A stretch of 20,662 bases of DNA, from positions 1 through 20,662 of the forward strand of contig CAZTYH010000058.1 of the NCBI GenBank assembly GCA_964617565.1, given 5' to 3'. Shown here one piece after another: positions 16,638-20,662 of this stretch; within the stretch, counting starts at the first letter, position 1, and each line of letters starts with the position of its first letter. Origin of the DNA: JAKJGV01 sp964617565. GTDB lineage: Bacteria; Verrucomicrobiota; Kiritimatiellia; CAIQIC01; JAGNIJ01. The translations under genes were made by a program, and so were the position numbers. The notes beneath the pieces were generated by a model. It searched no databases, was not told the DNA's origin, and saw only the letters and a list, made by a program, of their open reading frames with translations.

Positions 16638-18953
16638 CTAGTGCGCTACGCCGGATCGCGTACCCGATCGCGTATCCTTGCTGTCGCTTGCGTAATAAGC
16701 GCTGTAATAGTCGCTGCGATACCGGGCATAACCATGGTAGTAGAAATCAGAATAGTAATGACCGAACTTCGGCACACGCACGTGATTCAAAATGCCGCCC
16801 ACAATATGGCCGTTCACCTTCTGCAGCTGCTTGCGGGCCCGGATGGCGTGTGCGCGGGTATGCCGGTTGGCGCGTACAACAAGAATGATTCCGTCCACCA
16901 CGGTGCTGAGGATGCTGGCGTCCGACACGAAAAGGACCGGCGGGGTGTCCACAATAATGCGGTCGTAACGGTCCCGCAGACTGGATAGAAGTTTCTGCAT
17001 GGCGGAAGACTCGATGAGTTCTGTCGGATTGGGGGGGGTAGGCCCTGCCGGGAGAATATCGAGATTCTCGATGATATTGACGTCGTGGACGGTTTTTTGC
17101 AGCGCTTCATCGAGCGGACATTCTCCAACCAGAACGCTGCTGAGCCCGCGTTTGTTATCCAGCCCGAAACTGCGATGGATTTGCGGTCTGCGGAAATCGC
17201 CGTCTATCAGCAGCACCCGTTTTCCGCTTTGCGCGATCACAAGGGCCAGATTACATGCCGTGGTGGTCTTGCCGTCGCCGGGGCCTCCCGATGTAACGAG
17301 CAGAACGCGGCACTCCTCCGCGGGACCTGCGAAAAAGAGGCTGGTGCGTATGTTGCGATAGGCTTCGATGATGGACGAGTTGGGCTCCAGCGCACTGACA
17401 AGTGCGCGATAGGCGGATTTGCTTTCCACATCCTTGCGCACTCCGATTTCCGGGACAAAACCCAGCACGGGAATCCCGACCCTGATTTCCATATCGTCCG
17501 GTGTTCGAACCGTATCGTCGGCATGTTCGAGGAAAAATGCCAGGCCGATGCCAAGCAGCAGGCCGAAGAAGATGGACATCATGGCCATGCGCGGCTTGTT
17601 TGGCGCGGCCGGGACCTTGGGAAGCCCCGCGCGTTCCACGATCTCCACGTTGGTGCGTGTGTAGTCGGAGGACAGCTCGACTTCGCGCATCCGTTCCACC
17701 AGCACCTGGTACAGCTTCTGGTGTCGCTGCACCTCGTTCAGAATTCTCTGGTAAGCAACAGATTCCCGCGCCAGTCCAAGAGCCAGCCGGTTCTGTTCCT
17801 CGTACTGCTCCGACAACGCGCGCTCTTTTTCGCGCAACATGTCGTTTTGAGTTGAAAGGGAGGCTCTCACGGTGTCGAGTGATTCGCGCATCTTGCCTTG
17901 AAGCGTGGTTATGCGCGACAGGACCGACTGCATGCGCGGATGATCCGGACCATATACTTCAGACAGGGTTCCTCTCTCGCTCTCCGCGGCGACCAGGGAA
18001 GTGCGGAGCTGGGAAATGGTCGGGTCGCTTTGCACGGCCGGAATCGAGAAAAGGCTTTCGTTGGACCCGGTCAACCGCGTGCGCTCGGCATCGAGTACAT
18101 CGCTGATAACCCGTGATTGCGACTCCAGCTCGATTCTCTTCAACTGGGTTTGCGTAAGTTCGTCATTCAGCAACCCGAGACGTTTAATGACGGGGTGCTC
18201 GGAATCGGATGTGTCCAGGGACGAGATATGCGTTTCCTCGCGGAATTTCTGGAGGCGTTCTTCGGCCTCTCGCAGCGCCCGCTCCTCTTTGTTTTTCTGT
18301 TCTTCTATATAGAGGAATACATCATTGCTCAACTCCAGGCGGCGCAGCATGTGATATCGAACGAAGGCGACTGCGACAGCGTTCGCGATATCCGCGGCAC
18401 GCTTCGGATCACCGCTGGTGGCTCGAACCATGATGAACTGCGTTTCGGTGGCATGCTTCGCGCGAATCATGCCCTGGAGTCGCTCCCAGGGTTCAGGCGG
18501 ATTAACGGGCGGGGTGCCAAGCACTGCAGAAAGCGTCCGGCGAAGCCTTGTGGAGATTGAAGGGGGAGTGCTTGCGGTGGAGCGATACTCGAATATTTCA
18601 CGGATCGCCGGATCTTCCAGGGCGATCTCGAGCACGGCCCGGCTTCGCACCAGTTCTTCCTGCGTGCGATAATATTCCGGACCCCACCAGGACGCGCCGG
18701 GTTGCAGGACATCGTCGAAGCGCATGACTCGCGGGCCCTGGCGCTCGACCAGGATTTTAGCCGAAGCTTCGTAAATAGGGGCCGCCCGGTAAGCGCGGAT
18801 CAGGCCGATGCTGGAGATAATCAGTGTGAGCGTCAGGGCAGGCCACATGTGGCGCCGCATGATGCTGATGTATTTCTTGAAGACGGGATCCGGCATTCCC
18901 TCCCGATAACCGCCCTCAGCCTGGTTCTCTTCGTAATATGGAGGATTATCCAT
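16638..18953 (-). CDS. Wzc-like polysaccharide co-polymerase with BY-type tyrosine kinase domain
   Basis: This 771-residue inner-membrane protein controls chain length and export. Residues 1-60 hold a cytosolic start and first membrane helix (36-52), followed by a Wzz-type domain and long periplasmic coiled coil (about 210-430). 'PNKPRMAMMSIFFGLLLGIG' (451-470) is the Pro-rich second helix. The cytosolic kinase part has the oligomerisation motif E530-x2-R533-x2-R536, Walker A 'SGGPGDGKTTT' (555-565), Walker A' 'LLIDGDFRRP' (581-590) and Walker B 'IIVDTPPV' (666-673). The tail 732-754 contains ten tyrosines, the autophosphorylation cluster of BY-kinases. Phosphorylation cycles of this cluster govern polymer assembly in known systems. 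I choose ATG 18953 because GGAGGG (18961-18966) precedes it by 7 bases. An in-frame TTG at 19004 lacks such support. The ligase-like gene follows 6 bases after the stop. Confidence 0.95.
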   Translation of the reverse strand: MDNPPYYEENQAEGGYREGMPDPVFKKYISIMRRHMWPALTLTLIISSIGLIRAYRAAPIYEASAKILVERQGPRVMRFDDVLQPGASWWGPEYYRTQEELVRSRAVLEIALEDPAIREIFEYRSTASTPPSISTRLRRTLSAVLGTPPVNPPEPWERLQGMIRAKHATETQFIMVRATSGDPKRAADIANAVAVAFVRYHMLRRLELSNDVFLYIEEQKNKEERALREAEERLQKFREETHISSLDTSDSEHPVIKRLGLLNDELTQTQLKRIELESQSRVISDVLDAERTRLTGSNESLFSIPAVQSDPTISQLRTSLVAAESERGTLSEVYGPDHPRMQSVLSRITTLQGKMRESLDTVRASLSTQNDMLREKERALSEQYEEQNRLALGLARESVAYQRILNEVQRHQKLYQVLVERMREVELSSDYTRTNVEIVERAGLPKVPAAPNKPRMAMMSIFFGLLLGIGLAFFLEHADDTVRTPDDMEIRVGIPVLGFVPEIGVRKDVESKSAYRALVSALEPNSSIIEAYRNIRTSLFFAGPAEECRVLLVTSGGPGDGKTTTACNLALVIAQSGKRVLLIDGDFRRPQIHRSFGLDNKRGLSSVLVGECPLDEALQKTVHDVNIIENLDILPAGPTPPNPTELIESSAMQKLLSSLRDRYDRIIVDTPPVLFVSDASILSTVVDGIILVVRANRHTRAHAIRARKQLQKVNGHIVGGILNHVRVPKFGHYYSDFYYHGYARYRSDYYSAYYASDSKDTRSGTRSGVAH

Positions 18954-19011
18954 TTGTTCTCCCTCCGGAGCCTGCTCCAATACCTCCAGAGTTCGGTTGG
19001 TCAATCAGCAT
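18946..19011 (-). other. Possible 21-codon leader ORF overlapping the co-polymerase start
   Basis: ATG at 19011 opens a 21-codon frame (MLIDQPNSGGIGAGSGGRTNG, split here only by its own stop) ending with TAA at 18946-18948, so it runs 8 bases into the co-polymerase gene in another frame. AAGGTGG stands 8 bases before the ATG and could serve as ribosome site. The peptide is Gly-rich and resembles nothing I know. Part of its reading frame is simply the strong GGAGG-rich ribosome site of the next gene, so chance is a real alternative. Confidence 0.25.
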
Positions 19012-19094
19012 CAACTGTTCCACCTTGAAACCATTGGCAAATCACGGTCCGCAGCATACTTCGCTGTTACCCATATTCAATAAGCAAATACAAT

Positions 19095-19136
19095 ATGCAA
19101 AATGAGAAATCCCGACATGCGGAAAATACGAAATCC
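19095..19136 (-). repeat. Imperfect tandem direct repeat in the co-polymerase leader
   Basis: On the minus strand GGATTTCGTATTTTCCGCAT (19117-19136) is followed by GGATTTCTCATTTTGCAT (19095-19112). The second copy lacks two bases and differs at two others. The copies begin 24 bases apart, 30-70 bases downstream of the predicted transcription start. Two similar AT-rich boxes at this spacing could be a regulator's binding site or an RNA element. No known binding protein can be named. Confidence 0.55.
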
Positions 19137-19171
19137 GCTCCAGCCTTCCTTCCGGACCGCCGTCGGGGTTA

Positions 19172-19200
19172 AGTGTATGCAGGACGGGTCGTTTTGTCAA
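19172..19200 (-). promoter_or_regulatory. Sigma-70-type promoter, TTGACA-N17-TACACT
   Basis: Reading the minus strand, a perfect -35 box TTGACA (19195-19200) is followed after exactly 17 bases by TACACT (19172-19177), which matches four of six -10 consensus positions including the key first A and last T. Transcription should start near 19165 and read into the co-polymerase gene. It begins only six bases after the OPX stop codon, exactly where a new transcription unit would be expected. Confidence 0.7.
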
Positions 19201-19206
19201 GGCTTA

Positions 19207-20346
19207 TCAGGGTGCGGGCGTATAGCTCATGCCTGCGCCAACGGTTGGCCTCACGAACTCGGACAGCCGGGCCATGGTGCTGGACCCGACGATCAAGGTG
19301 TCACCGGGCAGGATGTAGATGGTGGGATCGGCCCCACGCGCAATACGGCCGAGGTTGACGGGTATGATCGTTTGCCCTTCCACTGTTTCGCGAACGAGGA
19401 ACGAATTCTCTGCGCGCGCAGTAGGGGATAATCCGCCGGCCAGGGCCACTGCTCTCAGGGCGTCTATCTGCTGGCTGCCCTTCAAGGTGAACGCCCCAGG
19501 GCGCTGCACGTAACCAAGGACATAAACGTATTGCTGTGCGACGGATTTGACCGTGATGATCGCGCCGGCATTGATTTCGACATTCAGGCGCAGATCTCCC
19601 TCGTCTATCAGGCGGCGGAGGCTGATCTCCACGACCTGGTTATCGCCGGAGAGCATTGCTTCGCGCGTGGCCTCTGCCAGCAAGGCCTCGTCTGCCGCCT
19701 CGGCCTCATCGGGCAACTGGTCGGCGACTCCCGAGCCTTGCACCACCAGTACTTCATCCGCCGCGTCCGCAGTCAATCCTCCCGCCTTGGCCAACATCTC
19801 CAGTACGGTGCTGCGATTGTCGGTCAGGAAATAGATGCCGGGATTCCGGATCGCGCCGGTCATGACGACGGACACGCTGCGGAACGCGGAGACCTGCACG
19901 GATATCTGTGGATTCTTGATATAGCGCCCGGCATAGGCATCGGCAATTCGTGTTTCCAGATCGCGCAGCGTCGTTCCACGCGCCATGATGTCCCCGATCC
20001 ATGGCAGTGAAATGGTGCCTTCCTTTGCCACCGAGCGGTTGATGGATGTGGTTTGATCCGGCGCCTCGAGCGCATAGATCGAAACAGTCAGCTCATCTCC
20101 AGCCCCAATGATGTAATCCTTGGGCTCGGATACGCTCTGTTGTGCCCATCGGCTGAGTACTTCGGCCATTTTCTGGGCGCGAAGCTCCGCATCGGCGCTT
20201 TCCATGACAGGTGCATTTCCCGGGGCACGCAGCACTTTGTGAGGGGTTCCTCCGGCGGGGCGGCTGAAATCCTGCTGGCTGCATCCGGCCAACGCAGCCC
20301 CGGCCACCAGCGCGCATACGTGTGTCGCTCGTTGCAGTTTGTTCAT
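19207..20346 (-). CDS. Outer-membrane polysaccharide export (OPX, Wza-like) lipoprotein
   Basis: The 379-residue protein is an export lipoprotein. The start at ATG 20346 gives a proper type II signal peptide: 'MNKLQRATHVCALVAGAALA' then G21-C22, lipobox LAGC, with C22 the lipidated residue. Frames further upstream would bury this signal. The poly-export domain spans about 72-155 ('DYIIGAGDELTVSIYALEAP' at 77-96, 'ISLPWIGDIMARGTT' at 112-126, 'NPQISVQVSAFRS' at 145-157). Two SLBB domains follow ('VVMTGAIRNPGIYFL' 160-174; 'VYVLGYVQRPGAFTLKG' 274-290), ending with 'IYILPGDTLIVG' (343-354). Only about 25 residues follow, so the membrane-spanning C-terminal helix of E. coli Wza looks short or absent. 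It forms the outer-membrane/periplasmic conduit together with the co-polymerase encoded next. It starts 31 bases after the upstream partial gene. Confidence 0.94.
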   Translation of the reverse strand: MNKLQRATHVCALVAGAALAGCSQQDFSRPAGGTPHKVLRAPGNAPVMESADAELRAQKMAEVLSRWAQQSVSEPKDYIIGAGDELTVSIYALEAPDQTTSINRSVAKEGTISLPWIGDIMARGTTLRDLETRIADAYAGRYIKNPQISVQVSAFRSVSVVMTGAIRNPGIYFLTDNRSTVLEMLAKAGGLTADAADEVLVVQGSGVADQLPDEAEAADEALLAEATREAMLSGDNQVVEISLRRLIDEGDLRLNVEINAGAIITVKSVAQQYVYVLGYVQRPGAFTLKGSQQIDALRAVALAGGLSPTARAENSFLVRETVEGQTIIPVNLGRIARGADPTIYILPGDTLIVGSSTMARLSEFVRPTVGAGMSYTPAP

Positions 20347-20377
20347 TGATGATCTCTGATCCCCCCGGGAAGACAAA

Positions 20378-20662
20378 TCACGGGCTAACGATAATCTGCC
20401 TGTCCTCATTCCTGTAAAGATAAGCCCCCTCGCTGATGGTTGATGCCAGGAGTACGGCATTCAGTTGCATCAGCGGCATGGCCGCCGTGACCCGCGGCAG
20501 TATTACAATGATGTCATGGGGTTGTTGCGCTACGGGACCGATGAGATCCGCAACGGCAAGGTCCAGCTTCAGCGTGTCGAATGTGACGAAGTATTGCCCG
20601 GGTCCGAGCTTCGGAAGCTGGAACGCGCCAAACTCGTCAGTGAAGGTTTCGTAGACGAACTT
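20378..20662 (-). CDS. C-terminal part of a protein with carboxypeptidase-regulatory-like domain (5' cut)
   Basis: An open frame enters at the right edge and ends with TGA at 20378-20380, giving the last 94 residues of a larger protein. Near the visible start, 'TFTDEFGAFQLPKLGPGQYF' (residues 7-26) has the 'D..G.F.l..L.PG.Y.v' signature of carboxypeptidase-regulatory/Cna-B-like beta-sandwich domains. The rest contains 'HDIIVILPRVTAAMPLMQLN' and a short tail 'YRNEDRQIIVSP', which I do not recognise. Such domains occur in surface, periplasmic and outer-membrane proteins. It lies 31 bases upstream of the OPX gene on the same strand and is probably co-transcribed with it. Its full function cannot be judged without the upstream sequence. 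Confidence 0.72.
   Translation of the reverse strand, partial: KFVYETFTDEFGAFQLPKLGPGQYFVTFDTLKLDLAVADLIGPVAQQPHDIIVILPRVTAAMPLMQLNAVLLASTISEGAYLYRNEDRQIIVSP

Larger units (their letters stand above)
18954..19206 (-). promoter_or_regulatory. Leader region upstream of the co-polymerase gene
   Basis: This 253-base non-coding stretch is the longest in the window and separates the OPX gene from the co-polymerase gene. Its start carries a near-consensus promoter (19172-19200), its middle (about 19065-19136) is AT-rich with a 24-base-spaced imperfect repeat, and its end holds the strong GGAGGG ribosome site. The untranslated leader would be about 210 bases, long enough for regulation. I saw no Rho-independent terminator and no full ops/JUMPStart (RfaH) element. 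Confidence 0.6.

Noticed and set aside
19150..19165. ops/JUMPStart (RfaH) element in the co-polymerase leader
   Set aside because: Only the GGCGGT core is present; the rest of the ops sequence is missing.
20347..20460. Longer start of the OPX lipoprotein
   Set aside because: It would place 38 residues before a clear lipoprotein signal peptide and overlap the upstream gene's end.

Overview
The window is about 20.6 kb of a single polysaccharide (capsule, exopolysaccharide or O-antigen type) biosynthesis and export locus. Every gene I can support lies on the minus strand, so transcription runs from the right edge to the left edge. I count 14 complete genes and two genes cut by the window edges. 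I see no rRNA or tRNA gene, insertion sequence, integrase or CRISPR array.

The host is a diderm (Gram-negative type) bacterium: there is an outer-membrane polysaccharide export lipoprotein, a Wzz/tyrosine-kinase co-polymerase and a Wzm/Wzt ABC exporter. The DNA looks moderately GC-rich by eye, with good Shine-Dalgarno sequences at several starts. I cannot name the organism. The gene set and the C-terminally extended WecA-like transferase would fit an uncultured lineage such as the PVC group (Verrucomicrobiota/Kiritimatiellota), but this is a low-confidence guess.

Layout in transcription order. (A) 20662-19207: the tail of a protein with a carboxypeptidase-regulatory-like beta-sandwich, then an OPX (Wza-like) lipoprotein. 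(B) 19206-18954: a leader region with a near-consensus sigma-70 promoter, an imperfect tandem repeat and a possible 21-codon leader ORF. (C) 18953-14661: a Wzc-like co-polymerase/BY-kinase and an O-antigen ligase/polymerase-like membrane protein. (D) 14660-14538: a 123-bp spacer. (E) 14537-9915: a WecA-like initiating phosphoglycosyltransferase with an extra cytosolic domain, a NodB-type deacetylase, and the ABC exporter permease and ATPase, the latter with a C-terminal Wzt domain. (F) 9918-1: a tightly packed, often 4-bp-overlapping run of a polysaccharide pyruvyltransferase, two GT2 and four GT4 glycosyltransferases, an SGNH hydrolase and a second, Wzy-type polymerase-like membrane protein.

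Proposed working model (inference): the WecA-like enzyme loads the first sugar phosphate on undecaprenyl phosphate. The glycosyltransferases extend it on the cytosolic face. The deacetylase, pyruvyltransferase and SGNH protein decorate it. Wzm/Wzt and/or a flippase outside the window moves it across the inner membrane. The two multi-pass polymerase/ligase-like proteins join units in the periplasm, and the co-polymerase/kinase plus OPX lipoprotein carry the polymer to the surface. The most unusual points are that ABC-type and Wzy-type parts sit in one locus without a visible Wzx flippase, and that the WecA-like transferase is fused to a domain I cannot assign.
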